From NCBI RefSeq assembly GCF_038396675.1, contig NC_088933.1:34186501-34250500 (forward strand): DNA of 64,000 bases, in the 5' to 3' direction. This document shows positions 49,767 through 62,160 of the stretch, in pieces (the stretch's first letter is position 1; each line of letters begins with the position of its first letter). The notes below the pieces were generated by a model, which did no database searches, was not told where the DNA came from, and worked only from the letters and a program-made list of their open reading frames with translations. A program made the position numbers and the translations under genes. Origin of the DNA: Hydra vulgaris. Lineage: Eukaryota; Cnidaria; Hydrozoa; Anthoathecata; Hydridae.

Positions 49767-49951
49767 AAAAATATACGAGATATAATGATAAAAATATACG
49801 AGATATAATGATAAAAATATACGAGATATAATGATAAAAATATACGAAATATAATGATAAAAATATACGAGATATAATGATAAAAATATACGAGATATAA
49901 TGATAAAAATATACGAGATATAATGATAAAAATATACGAGATATAATGATA
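49767..49951. repeat. 23-bp minisatellite, eight copies
   Basis: The unit AAAATATACGAGATATAATG followed by ATA repeats eight times. The fourth copy has GAAATATAATG instead of GAGATATAATG. Near-identity shows recent expansion. Confidence 0.97.
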
Positions 49952-50569
49952 AAATTGACTGTAGCGTTAGCGTGTTATTAATTTTTATTTGCACACATAT
50001 TTTAACAAAATTTTCAAAGATCAAAACTAAAAAAAATATTGTTGTTAACAATAAGATTGCTTAAATTGATGATTTAAAGTTGTATGTGGAAGCTAAAATG
50101 TTATTCTTCATTTATTGACAAGCTTGCAAAGTCTGTTTTACTTTAAACTTTAAAAATGCTGAAAAATACTTATCTCTAAGTTTAGGTTTAATAAAAGCTT
50201 GGTTTTAAATCACGTAAATGCAATTATCAAACCATGATTAAAAACTACTTTCGTTGCATTTTTTTAAAATTTTTTGTGTTTTAATAAATTATAAACGGCA
50301 AAAACTCCTTTTATTTAATTATTTTCGTTTTAAAATAAAATTAAATATTAAAATATTAAATTATTTTTTGATACATAAATATTCTAAACGCAATTTGTAG
50401 CATTTGTTTTATTTCGGTTTTATAATTTAACTTTGGGCTTAATAATTGAAGATTACCAAAAATTACATTTGTTTCATTTTTTTGTAGTTTTTTGTGTACA
50501 AAAAATTTTACAAAAAAAAAAATTAATAATTTTTATTTAAAATATTTTTTCTTTATATAAAGTTATAAT
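49952..50569. other. No assignable gene
   Basis: Very AT-rich sequence with poly-A/T tracts; nothing recognised. Confidence 0.55.
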
Positions 50570-51497
50570 GGGGTACTGACAAAAGTCTATTTTACTGCTG
50601 TATGTAGATGCCAGCAAACCCTTGTTGATGTACTCTGTCTCGCTCATGTAGTTATAGCCAAAGATAAAAATAACTTTACTGGTTTAAAAAATTTTTATGC
50701 TGAGTCATATAATGCATAATCTTACCATGAGAACATCTATTTTACAAAAATTGCAAAGCAAAACAATTCTTCTTTAAAATGTATGATTACAATGAACCTT
50801 ATCGTGAAAAAGATCACTGTGAGAAATTCAACAGGAGAAAAATATGTCATCAGGATTTTTGTTGATGCTGGAAACAATTTATTGACTGCGGAAAATTTTA
50901 TGAGACTCTTAGTAATGGTAAAGAAAATCAAAATGCTGATATTGCTGTTGTCAAAACAGACTCCAAAGCCTTTTTTTCTGACCGCATGTTTTTGTGGAGT
51001 TACTTCTGAATCGGTTAGGGTAAAAAATGGTACTCTACAAATGTAACATTCCATACTTCAGTTGAAAATATTAAGACCTTTGTTCAATTTGCAAAAATCA
51101 TACTGCACCAACAATTTTCAAAATACTTCGTACTGATAGAAGTGATAATACTCTCAAGTTTTGTACACAGTTCGGTTGTACTAAATTATTTATTTACAAT
51201 GAATCATTAGAAGAACACATGCTATCAGAAAATCACAAAAAAATTGTGAAGAAATCTACGGTAGGCTGAGCATAGCTATCTTATATCAAAAAATGGAAAT
51301 CTGTAACCTAAATTCTTCTGCTTATCTGCATTTATCCCATTCTGTCATTAAAGAAGGGATTAAAAACTTTACAAACATCACAGGATGGGCATTATCAAGA
51401 AAGAAAGTGTTCAGATATTCTTCAGAACAAAAAACATTGTTAATGCAGATTTTTGTGTTTGGAGGAGAATGTGCTAAAAAAATGAAAGCCGGGTAAA
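50570..51497 (+). pseudogene. Remnant of a multi-copy Hydra gene with a zinc-finger-like region
   Basis: Broken frames read VYFTAVCRCQQTLVDVL (~50585-50635), Lys-rich text with CGKFYETL and SKAFFSDRMFLW (50885-50995), and NVTFHTSVENIKTFVQFAK (~51040-51095). The last frame holds EICNLNSSAYLHLSHSVIKE (51296-51355), then ITGWALSRKKVFRYSSEQK (~51379-51435) and GGECAKKMKAG. The last part fits a GWALPxxxxFRYTxKQKxxLYxxFxxGExxGKKM motif I recall at the C-terminus of multi-copy C2H2-type proteins in Hydra. Function unknown; several frameshifts. Confidence 0.5.
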
Positions 51498-53763
51498 AAT
51501 GTTACAACTCAACAGGTTTAATAAATATTCTCTAGAAAAGTAAATTAACTTATTTATATTTACTATTATTATATTTATTGTTACTTATTATTATTATATT
51601 TACTAATAATTTTTTTATTTTAACCAGTATATTTACTAATAATCAAAAAACGTATATAAAATTTACGAAATGTGACTTTATTCTTTACTTGGGATTTAAA
51701 TAATTTTGCAATTACTTCATACTTCGAGTTTACTTTTTTTTAAATGAAATTAACAAAAAAGAGCAGGAAAGCTGATAATGATTTTTTTTGAGAAGGTTAA
51801 TCTAACTGATGACGGGATTGATGCAATTCATGATGCGAGACAAAAATAACGATTATGATTTAAACGATATTTAGTTGATAGCAAAGGAGTCAGCCGCTGA
51901 TTTTCAAGTTTTATTTCTGGCAATGACTAACGTTATTAGTTACCAGAAATAACTTTCATTTTGATTAGATTGGTTTTTAACAACAACCACGCTGAATAAA
52001 AGAAGCCAAAATACAAAACTTAGAATAAAATTGCAAAATGTTCTAGTTAACTAGAATAATTGTTAGATAATAGAATAATAAAGGAATAATTGTTGTCTAG
52101 AATAGACTAATTGAAATTAGTTCATTCCAGTCTACAGTTTTATAAATAGCTATTAAAAAATTTAAAAAAAGGGGTGAAGGGGTATCCCCACCCCGAAGCG
52201 GTTATATATGCATTTGAGTTAGCACATTTGTACATTTAGCATTTCAGTTAGGAAATTTTGAAATATAGTTAGCAAATGTCAAATATCGAGCACCTTTTTT
52301 TTTTTTTGAGTGTGTTCCCCCCACCCCTCCTATAATAAGAGACCTCTTAGAAACGGCTCTGACAACTACCACGCTGAAATAGAGAAGCAAAAAGCAGCAG
52401 CATAGCTACAAATATGCACGGCTTCTTTACGGTAAATTTTTATCAGGGTCACTAACCTATTTCTTCCCGACAAAAAAAATTATACTGAAACAACTAGATC
52501 ATAAAAATGCCTTCTCCAAGCATTTTTGAAAAAAATCTTTCTTTCCAAAAAGTTATACCCGACTTTAAAGAAAAACAAAATAATAGAGAGAAAAAATAAG
52601 CGAACGATCCTCCTTTCCCAGGAAAAAAATTAAACATGCATGCTCATTGGGAATGCAGTCAAGATAAAGTAAAATCAAAGTAAAGTCTGAAAGATAAAGT
52701 TATATCAAAAAAAAAGAGATTCATAAAAGTGGAGCTCTCCAGTTGGCTCTGAAAACAATTTTAAGATGTAATTTTATTAAACTTACACAAATGCTAGAAG
52801 TTTCAGAATTCTAGATAGTCTGGAAGGTAGTGAAAAACCAATCGCAAAATTCCAGAACCACTGATAGTCGAAAAACATCTTGGGAAGTCAAACTAATGTT
52901 TGAAAAAAAATTACAAGTTTATTCTAAAGCAGTATCTTAATTGAATGAGATTTTATTTTTCTAATAATCCTTGTTCGGGTTGGAGACTAACGCAACAAAA
53001 AGGAGGTTATTAAGGTGCCCACAACCTATAGTAGAAGATTGAACAACTTTCCAAACCATCTTTTTTCAAATAGATATATATGATAAAACGCAATAAAAGA
53101 TTATATCTGATAAACACTACTTTAATCATATAAATTATATCAGATAGTTTAATTGACTTATAATTTTTTGAAAACTGTTTTAGCAGTTGATGTCCTTGCG
53201 GATACCAAAACTGTTATATTGCGTCATATAACCATAACAAAATAATGGATTAAAAAGGCAAATACAAAGAAAAAAAAACTGGAGAAAAAGTGCGCTCTAA
53301 CGAACAGCGACTAAGTTAAGGTTTACACATGCATAAAATACCCATAGCTTAGAAATTATGCCCCTTCCCCCTCCTCCTAGCCAAAGTTTTATTGTGGCCA
53401 CTAACCTATTTCTGCTCAACAAAAAAAAGAAATAAAAAATCAAGATTATTGAGCAGCCCCTATTCGCATTCATGCAGCAGGGAGCCCGTCTCTACACCAC
53501 TGGTATATCCGCATGTTAACTATATTTTCCCCTAATTATAATAGAACTACTCTTTATATTAAAATTAAAAAGAAATTATATAAAAAATCCTTTTCTGATG
53601 CATCACCACAAACACTACCCACATACATCAGAGTATTATCTTAAGTATTACCCAGAAGTGCCCTCGAACACGCAATGGATTTGAATACGCTACCTTTCTC
53701 AAAATTTATGTTAAATCAACATGAAATGACTGTTCTTTGAGAAAGTAAATAATATAACCTAGA
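51498..53763. other. No assignable gene (degraded repetitive sequence)
   Basis: No coding frame. A short motif TGACAACTACCACGCTGAAA (52359 on) partly repeats AACAACAACCACGCTGAATA (near 51981). A GC-rich hairpin GGGGTGAAGGGGTATCCCCACCCC-like (52169-52192) stands out from the AT background. Confidence 0.5.
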
Positions 53764-54333
53764 TTTTACTTACTTACAAAGTAAAGTATAAAATTTCAAA
53801 GAAAAAATTTACTTTTATTTGTAATTTTAAAAAACAATTTTGTTGAAATTACTTTTATGTAAGCTGTTTTTGCTAATTAGTTACTTTTACACGTCAAAGT
53901 AATTTGTTGTTATGATTTAGTTATTTTACTTTGTAAAGTAAGTGCAATATTTTTTAAATATTATAATTACGTGAGTTTACTTCATAAATAGCTTTTTTTA
54001 CATTTAAAAAGTAAATTACATTTCGATGTAAATTTTATACATGATTATAAGCAGAATTACTTTTCAAAGTAAATTACTTAACACGACTTACCATTAAAAC
54101 TAAGTTACATTTACAAGTAAAAGTAAAAATGCAAATCACTTTTACTTGTAAAAGTGAATTACTTTTTTAGTAACAGTTACTAATTTAAAAAACTTAACTT
54201 AAGTAATTAAGTTTTACACGTTATATAATTTATGTAAAAAAAACAAAATTACTTTTAAAAGTAAGTAAATTATATATTTTTATATGAGTTATGTAAAAGT
54301 GGTTCGCGTTTTTACATCAAAGTAAGTAAAAGT
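53764..54333. mobile_element. Non-autonomous DNA element built of AAGTAAATTACTTTT-type repeats
   Basis: TTTTACTTACTT near 53766 mirrors AAGTAAGTAAAA near 54320. The inside is a dense mix of direct and inverted AAAGTAA/TTACTTT motifs over 570 bp, with no coding potential. Confidence 0.6.
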
Positions 54334-54689
54334 GCCATCCCAACTAAGAGTTTATAATTTCTGAGGAAATTTATAGTTGTTGTTTCTATTTGATCTTAAA
54401 TTATATTTTTCATTTAGTTTTATTTCAAATTTGTTGTTGAAGTTTGCTGGCAAGTGGTTGTTGAAATATCTATAATTAAAAATAATGATGCTGATAGGTA
54501 TTTGTGAAAAATATATCCATAATTTTAATATCTTTCTGTTGTTTCACATTAAAAAGAATATCATAAGATGAGCTTAAAACGCCTTACGTATCTTAAAGCA
54601 ATTCTATATAATTTATATACAAACTAATTCTCTTGATATTTGCAATTATGTCTTTATTGAATATAAAATTATTTACAAGTAAAGCTAAT
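54334..54689. other. No assignable gene
   Basis: AT-rich spacer between the AAGTAA-repeat element and the Gypsy-like pol remnant. Nothing recognised. Confidence 0.5.
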
Positions 54690-56420
54690 TGATCGTTAGC
54701 TTGCATTTCTTAACCACTTGTTTTACCTTTACCTTGCTCACTGACGGGTCAATTTTACGAGCAAAGTACAATGTTTTTTTCACGCTTTAATGTCCTATTG
54801 ATCTATGAACATGCTAAATTTCTTTGAAAGATAGCAATGTTGTAATAAGGCCACTTACTGCCATTTCGGAAGCTTTATCAACCAAAGCATCAGCCTAGGT
54901 AACCTCCTAAGTGACAAGTCTAATATCTACTTTAAGTTGGTATTCTTCTACTCTATTTGCAATAATCTAGAGTCTTCTTCTTATCACCATTTTGTTTTAA
55001 CTTTTGTCCTCAATCTAGATTTTCGCATTGGTAACCAAATGGAATATCCTTTCGAAACAGAGCAGATATGCAAAATTTTCATTTTTCAGTAAAGGCCCTT
55101 ATCTAATCCTTTATTTAGTGGATCAAGTTCGGACATGTTTATTTGTGTTGTGTCATCTTTTCTTAACAAACACGCGTCTTCAATTATATTGCCATCAACC
55201 TTGACCATCACGCTTATTGCTATTGAACTAGCCAAAATATTGAATCTACCCAAATTTTTGCCTTGTTATTATAAACAATCCATATTCCCTTTGCAGGATT
55301 GTCATTACGTGTTCTTTTAACCATATGATTCGGCATTTTTTCCAGATACGTGCATTTTTTTTTATCCCATGTTTTTGTCAGGGTGTTTGCTGTTCTTTTA
55401 ACATATGTCATTTTTCCGCCAAAAGAAAAGATGTTAGTAGTTTTGTTATTGAATTCGGAATTTCACCAAAATCATTATCTCTTCTCCAAAACAACTTTTT
55501 ATTTTCCATTTCAATCTGTAAACCAAGAGCTTTGGCTCTTTCGGATACGTGGACCACCGGCTTACATTGTAGCCCATTCATTTTCAAATGATCAAGTAGG
55601 CGACAAACAGATATTATGTCTTCATTAACAATACTATCATCAATGTATGATGACGTACCTTTCCAGATGGTTTCATCTTGCGATAGCACTTTGTCCAACA
55701 ACGCTTTCATTATGACTGGCGCAACGTTTAGTCCAAATCCTAAACGTGTCCAAAACGTTTGGGATCCCAACGTTTAGTCCAAATCCCAAACGAACACAAC
55801 AGTTTGGTAAGTCCAGAGTTCCTCTTCAATTTTTAGTTGGATGTAAGCTGAAGATAAATCAATTATGTAATTAAATAATGCTTTAATTAACGTATTCAGC
55901 TCCCTGAAGTGTAATACTGGTCTTACTTTTCTTTATTTCGCTGCACCACTGCCATGAGAGGAAACTAACCCTTTATTGGACAGTTTTTCTTCAAATTTTA
56001 ATTTTGCAGCCCTTTTTTCTCCATCCACACTTCAATGTCTTTTTCCGAACAGTGATGTATTTAGCAATATTATTCAGAGTTTAAGGTTAGGAAATATTAT
56101 TCCATTTCCACGCAATTATCTATTCTCAAATTTGTTTCTCAAACGATGCTATGAAATCCCGAGCTATTATATTCATAGTACTGACATCTTTTGGAATATC
56201 ACTTTTTAGTCCTAGTAAACATGATTCGATTTTTTCCATAAAACATCACGTGTTGCAAATATTGATACTCCACCAAAAGCCACTATTCCATTCATACCCA
56301 TCAAGAAATAATGACCAAGAGGTTTGAAGTAAACTACAACTGCTTCCACAAAAACTTCATTCCTATTTATCATGTCAACTCAAGTTTGGCTAACGTCTTT
56401 GCACTGTTGTTGTTGTCCAT
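54690..56420 (-). pseudogene. LTR-retrotransposon pol remnant (Gypsy-like; protease-RT-RNase H)
   Basis: On the minus strand, in order: a protease-like end GIVAFGGVSIFATRDVLWKK (~56300-56230), VWMEKKG and a linker (~56030), SLMAVVQRNKEK and HFRELN-like text (~55965-55890), and a damaged IDLSSAYIQLKIEEELWTYQ (~55865-55805). The 120-codon frame 55770-55408 follows, with TRLGFGLNVAPVIMKALLDK (from ~55755), the RT active site SSYIDDSIVNEDI (~55650-55615) and VSERAKALGLQIEMENKKLF. It continues to IWIVYNNKAKIWVDSIFWL (RNase H start, ~55295-55225) and NMSELDPLNKGL-like text (~55090). I recall this pol type in multi-copy invertebrate retroelements. Stops and shifts abound. Confidence 0.72.
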
Positions 56421-56439
56421 TTACAACTACTACCACACG

Positions 56440-56850
56440 CAGTTTTCAAACAATTTACTTTTAAGAAGATAGGATAGTGATCACTAATATTCAAACGTTG
56501 TATCTAAAAGATTTTTTATAAAATATTGTGAGTTGCTGTACGTGTACCATATAAGATAGTACATACCATTTAAGTTAGTAGTTGGTATTTGAGAAACATT
56601 GTTAGACATTTATTTTTTAAATAGATTTTTTGGAGACATGTACCCCTAATCCTCCTTTTTTTTACCGCTGGCTCTTGGTTATCAAACTAATTAAGATGCA
56701 AACTATAGTTAGAATTTAACTTAACATAACTTTCTGTGTCAAGCCAAGTCTCTGTAAGAGCTATGAAATCAAAATCATAATTTATAAGGCTTAAAAATTC
56801 TTCAACTTTTTAATACTTTGCTGCATACTTGCATGTTTACTTATCATACA
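56440..56850 (-). pseudogene. LINE endonuclease fragment
   Basis: The minus strand reads VEEFLSLINYDFDFIALTET (~56815-56755), WLDTESYVKLNSNYSLHLN (~56752-56695), the usual N-terminal LINE APE-endonuclease text including the IxLTETWL motif. A further fragment near 56490-56470 reads ISDHYPILS-like text, the endonuclease's C-terminal SDHxxI motif. The middle is missing. Confidence 0.65.
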
Positions 56851-57050
56851 AAAAATGTAAAATACAAAGTATGATCTTTTGATACTTTAAAGTCAAAAGG
56901 ATTGAATTAGAAGGTTTTTTAATTTGTAATGCTAAAAACTTCTTTAAACTTTTCAATATTTTGATGCATACTTCTAATTTTTATGGGTAATACAAAAAAA
57001 AAAATTATGATCTTTTAATTCTTTGAAGTCAAAAGGATTAAAATATGGTG
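56798..57050 (+). repeat. ~110-bp degenerate direct repeat
   Basis: CTTCAACTTTTTAATACTTTGCTGCATACTT... at 56798-56910 and TTTAAACTTTTCAATATTTTGATGCATACTT... at 56938-57050 share a body ending GTCAAAAGGATT, roughly 75% alike by eye. Confidence 0.7.
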
Positions 57051-57530
57051 TTAATTAAATTCAATTGAGTTTCTTGAAAAACATTTAAGTTTTCGATACA
57101 TAAGTTATTAATAATACACTCCCAAAAAGGGTCAAGGTTTAACTTTTCAAAATCTTATTTGATTAGAGTATTTATTCCCATTTTTAAAAATGAGCAAATA
57201 AGGTTTTCAATGTTTTAACTCAAATGACTTAAATATAAACAAAAATTCACCAGTTCAAAACTTTAAATTTTGAGTGTCGTTGAAATTCTTATTTTTAAAT
57301 TCATCTACAACGAGCAAAACAAAACATCAAATTTTCCTTTCTTTTTCTGTATTTAAAAGATCTACAAGACATCGAATTTACTTTCTATTTCCATATTTAA
57401 AAGAAAAATATTCGATTTAAAAAAAACAACAGTTTATTGTATTTTTTTTATTCATCCGGATGAGTCCGGTTCATCCAGACTAATCCGTAAAACTAAATAA
57501 GTCTGGATAATTTTATTAAAATAACAGAAA
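57051..57530. other. No assignable gene
   Basis: AT-rich with a small CG-containing palindromic block TCATCCGGATGAGTCCGGTT (57452-57471). No coding sequence. Confidence 0.5.
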
Positions 57531-57537
57531 GCGCCAA

Positions 57538-57700
57538 TATTTTATAGAATTCTTTAAACTATATCAAAAACACAATTTAATATTAAACACAATTTAGTAT
57601 TATTAATTTCATTGAATGTAATGAACAAATCTGCTATCATCTGATTCTTCTCACTCTTTGTCTTCTTACAACATTCTATTTTAATAGATGTTTTTATAAT
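57538..57700 (-). repeat. Copy 1 of a ~140-bp coding-like duplication
   Basis: Near-identical to 58600-58735. On the minus strand it reads a C-terminal-looking peptide, IECCKKTKSEKNQMIADLFI, then a stop a little further on. Confidence 0.8.
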
Positions 57701-58400
<700 letters not shown>

Positions 58401-58599
58401 CCTCTTCTAAGTTTGACATTTTAGTTGTTGTTGTATATATGTTTTATTATATATTTTATTAATACTGTACCACGGAAAGCACCTAAATTAGAATGATCAA
58501 GTTGTTTCGAGACTTATTGTTACGACCAGCGCGACAACAAGGCTGGATGTATAAATTTTAATGTATGGCTATTTTTATAGCGACAAACTATTAAATTTA

Positions 58600-58856
58600 A
58601 TAAACTATATCAAAAACACGATTTAATATTAAACAATATTATTGAATATAATAAACAAATCTGCTATCATCTGATTCTTCTCACTCTTTGGCTTCTTACA
58701 ACATTCTATTCTAATAGTTGTTTTTATAAAATCGTCTATTGTTTTAGTCATATTAAAATCACCACTTTGTTGCAACAACTTTCTTTTTGACAACCACCAC
58801 AAGTAGAAACGCTTTAAAGACCATGTTTTCAACCACTGCAAGTATTCGAACCACAT
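58600..58856 (-). pseudogene. Copy 2 of the duplication, with a longer frame (75 aa), unknown
   Basis: The minus-strand frame 58856-58629 reads MWFEYLQWLKTWSLKRFYLW, then QQSGDFNMTKTIDDFIKTTI and IECCKKPKSEKNQMIADLFI. The last 45 residues are also encoded by copy 1, with conservative changes, which suggests a real coding segment (the last exon of a gene, or an element). No recognised domain. Confidence 0.4.
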
Positions 58857-58869
58857 TGTTTTTTGAAGA

Positions 58870-59389
58870 CATTTAACAATTGCATCTTATTGCACTTAAA
58901 AAGTTTTGAGGTGCCACATCATTTTTTTTATTTAATTTTTCCTCCATTTTTTTGCCGTATAAAAATATAAATACAACAAACATTTCCAATATACAGATGG
59001 CCGGGGCAAGAAGAAGACACAATTTGTCTTATCGCCAAGCTCCGAGATTGATTTCGTAAAAAATAAATAATTTCGTATAGAGTATATAAATGTTAACAAT
59101 ATATATAAAATAAGACTTTATTTTTAAAAAGATAAAACAAAAACAAAAAGTAAAAAAAAAAAAAAAAAATTTCTTTCAGAGTAATAAAATAATCAATAAA
59201 AAGTAAAGTAACAAATCTTAGAAATAAATATTAAATAAATAAGTATATAAAGATTAACATAAATTTGCACAAAGTAAAACTTGCAATAAAAAAATAAAAA
59301 AAAGGTTTTTAACAACTTTTTTTTTTTTTTTTTTAATTAATTAAAATTAAATACTAAAATTATTAATAAAACACAGAATTGAGAAGAAA
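58870..59389. other. No gene; A-rich tracts
   Basis: Holds a relatively GC-rich block AGATGGCCGGGGCAAGAAGA (58996-59015) followed by AT and poly-A runs (59150-59168) and a poly-T run near 59320. Possibly a LINE 3' end. Confidence 0.45.
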
Positions 59390-59965
59390 TTGAACCTTTC
59401 CAATTAAAAAATATATATACATTTATATGTATTTAAGCATGCTTCAACCAATATCCATAAAAGGGTTGATAAAGATAAACTTTAAACTAAATCGAAAAAA
59501 CTTATCTGTGTCACCCGAAAAAGTCAAGCACTCCATCACTAACTAGGAGCATTTGCTTCAATTTTACTTTAAATTCGTCAAGAGTTTCAAGAGTTTTAAG
59601 TTTATTAGATAGGATTTTATTCCATACTTTTGGTCCTCTAATGGATAATGAAAAATCAGTTGTGGCATAAAAACTTTTGTGCTGAATATAGGTGTTGTTT
59701 GAGTATCTGGTTAAGTATCTATGTTTATTTATTTTGAATAATGAATTAAAATTGTTTAGTGTTGTTCTTTTATTAACTTTATAAATGAAAATTAAAAGAT
59801 GAAAAATATTTATTTGGTAGACATTGAGTATATTCAGCTTTATAAATAGTAAAACGCCTACATTAGATATTATTCTCATTGCATGTTTTTGTTTATTAAA
59901 AAGTTCATTAGCATTATCAGTTGTTATTGGGATAAGAACATTGTTTTCTTTTTTCCATCTTCAGC
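59390..59965 (-). pseudogene. LINE reverse transcriptase C-terminal fragment
   Basis: The minus strand reads ELFNKQKHAMRIISNVGVLL (~59915-59855), LNILNVYQINIFHLLIFIYK, then NKHRYLTRYSNNTYIQHKSF and LSIRGPKVWNKILSNKLKTL (~59655-59595), ending DGVLDFFG* at 59511. This is the typical C-terminal domain downstream of the RT in CR1/RTE-like LINEs (RGPxxWNxL motif). The 122-codon frame is intact, but everything upstream is missing. Confidence 0.75.
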
Positions 59966-60229
59966 CTTCAGCATTAAAATTCAAACGCTCATCAAGTAAC
60001 TTCCATTCAATAACTTGAAGATGGACGCATAACCCATGTAAGTATACCGTTTTTTTAGTTGGTGGTAACTTATAAGGCATTTACAAACAACTTTGATAAC
60101 TACAATGGAAAGATTAGTTTGTAGTTATTTTTCATACTTTTAACTACCGGAACATAAATTAATTAACAGCTACTTTATAAAAAGCAGTCTAGTACCATCT
60201 TAAGATGCTCATTAGATTTTCTTAGAAGA
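59966..60229. other. No assignable gene
   Basis: Short AT-rich spacer between the LINE fragment and the degraded multi-copy gene. Nothing recognised. Confidence 0.5.
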
Positions 60230-62160
60230 CTTAAAATGATGGGTTTTCCTTTTCCTTATGTTGCAGCTGTGGCAACATATTGACCGTGCATGCACAAGTA
60301 AGTAAGTTGTGTGAGTTAATTATTTGAAGGTCCAGAGATGATAACCCTTTCCTGGTATGAAATAGACTGATAATTGTTTTCTCTCCAATGGTACAAAAGC
60401 ATAACAGCTATATCAGTGTCATCAGCTGCTACTATAATTTCGCTATTTAATGCTAGCTGTAAAACGGTTGAAACAATTTATGTATCAGCATCACCTGAGC
60501 ATATATGTACTTTGCGCCCTGCAGCTATCAGATGTTTTTCTAGCAGTTTAATAAACTCTACTTTGTTTTGTTGGGATAATAAACCAAACAGAAATGTATA
60601 ATCAATATGCACATTGATCCGATGAGAATTTTTTCCTTCTAGTCTTCTAGCATGCTCATTTGATTTAGTTGAAAAAGTTTCATACCCATCAAAGACGACA
60701 CATGCTACACCGTTATTGCGTTTGATGTATGTTAAGTTCAACTTGCAAATTTTGCCGAAATTTAATCCTTTTACCCATCTTACTCGATGTATCAAAACTC
60801 CACCATCGATACGAATCATTCATTACGAATCTGAGAAATTTTGCTTTTATTTCATCAACTTTGCATTGAGACTCTTTAAATTAACCCAATTTTTGGCAGT
60901 AATAGTTTATATAGCTTCCTCATCAACCCGTTTTTAAAAAACGCAGAAGGTTTGGTAGTTAACTCATAGCTAAAATAGTGTTCAATATTATTATCTCTTA
61001 GAGCAGTTGCTGCAAGTTTTGTAAACAGAATAGTAAGGTTAACATGTATAGAGCTGCCTCCTTCAGTTTTATTACATTATGCAATGCATTCAGTGCTTTT
61101 ATTTGGTCTTGACGTCTGATTTTAGCTTCGGTGATAACTAAGTTGTCTAACTTATTACGGATCATCAATCCTATTTTCTCAGTTTTTTCACAATTTATAT
61201 CATTATTTCAAATAATGGAGACAAGACCTGTTGGTAGAGAATGCAAGTTTGAGTCTTTATATATAAACAATTTGGTCAACTTAACAACTTTAGAACTTTT
61301 TTGCAGTCTAAGAAATCCATTGCACGTCTTGCTAACACCATTTCTTTGTGTTTACACCGACTGTTAGAGTAGTCATGGTTTCGTGTATTGCCGTAGTTTA
61401 AACTAAGTGCCCAAAGATACTTCCTGTTAGTCCACGTCCCCGCGTTAAGCCACATCTACTTTTTACAGAACGCATTAATGACGACTGGTATTCTTACAGC
61501 ACGTGGTACATTATAACAGCAGTTCATAAACTAACAAATTTTAAGATACCAGTGTTCGAACTCTTGAAAATAAATTCTGGCACTCTTGGCGTAATTTATG
61601 TGCCCAGTTGCAACAAATGAATTTAGCATAAGCTTTGTTGTATGTAGGTGAAGAGATCAATTTGATGTTTTCTCTGCAATAATGAAGGTTTTCGCGATTG
61701 TAACATATTCCATAAATTAAAGTCAAAGTTCCTAAGTTCTAGATTATGATTTCAGAGATTTGATGAAATTGTCTACTTTACTTGAAACGGTGATTGTTCT
61801 GTTTCTACAAACTTTTCAAATTCATTTAAAGTACTTTTCATTGGTTTTTCAAAAATAGGTTGAAACAAGGAAAGAACAATTTTTCCACCATTGACAAGGA
61901 TATCCAGCAGTATAATTTTAAAGGCACTTTTTGCTAGAATGTGCGCTCGAAGCGACCTTGAAATAACTTTTCCGTACATCATATATGTTATAATATTTTC
62001 TGCGTATATCTCATTAAATAACTACTCAAAACCAGATCCAAGAGTTAAATCTTCCATTTCTCTTTTTTTGCCGAACTTTATTAGAGTTTTTAATCCCTTC
62101 AACTAGGCAATCACAAGTGACACTTTACTGAGTGTTTTGTCAATAATAGAAGGTTCTTTG
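60230..62160 (-). pseudogene. Degraded multi-copy gene of unknown function (DADT / DDTD motifs)
   Basis: Reading down the minus strand: GHINYAKSARIYFQEFEHWY-like text (~61605-61545), HKEMVLARRAMDFLDCKKV (~61345-61290), SSIHVNLTILFTKLAATALR (~61060-60995) and YELTTKPSAFFKNGLMRKLY (~60970-60910). The frame 60819-60478 follows with GGVLIHRVRWVKGLNFGKIC, NNGVACVVFDGYETFSTKSN, EHARRLEGK and HICSGDADT. After an in-frame TAA comes LQLALNSEIIVAADDTDIAV (~60460-60400) and MLLYHW. The DGYxxxSTKxxEHxRR...GDADT...DDTDxxVLL pattern belongs to a family found in many copies in cnidarians and arthropods. The acidic DAD/DTD pattern suggests a nuclease-like fold (inference). At least four frame breaks. Confidence 0.6.

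Noticed and set aside
50737-51054. 105-codon minus-strand frame opposite the zinc-finger-like remnant
   Set aside because: No domain; it is antisense to readable plus-strand coding text.
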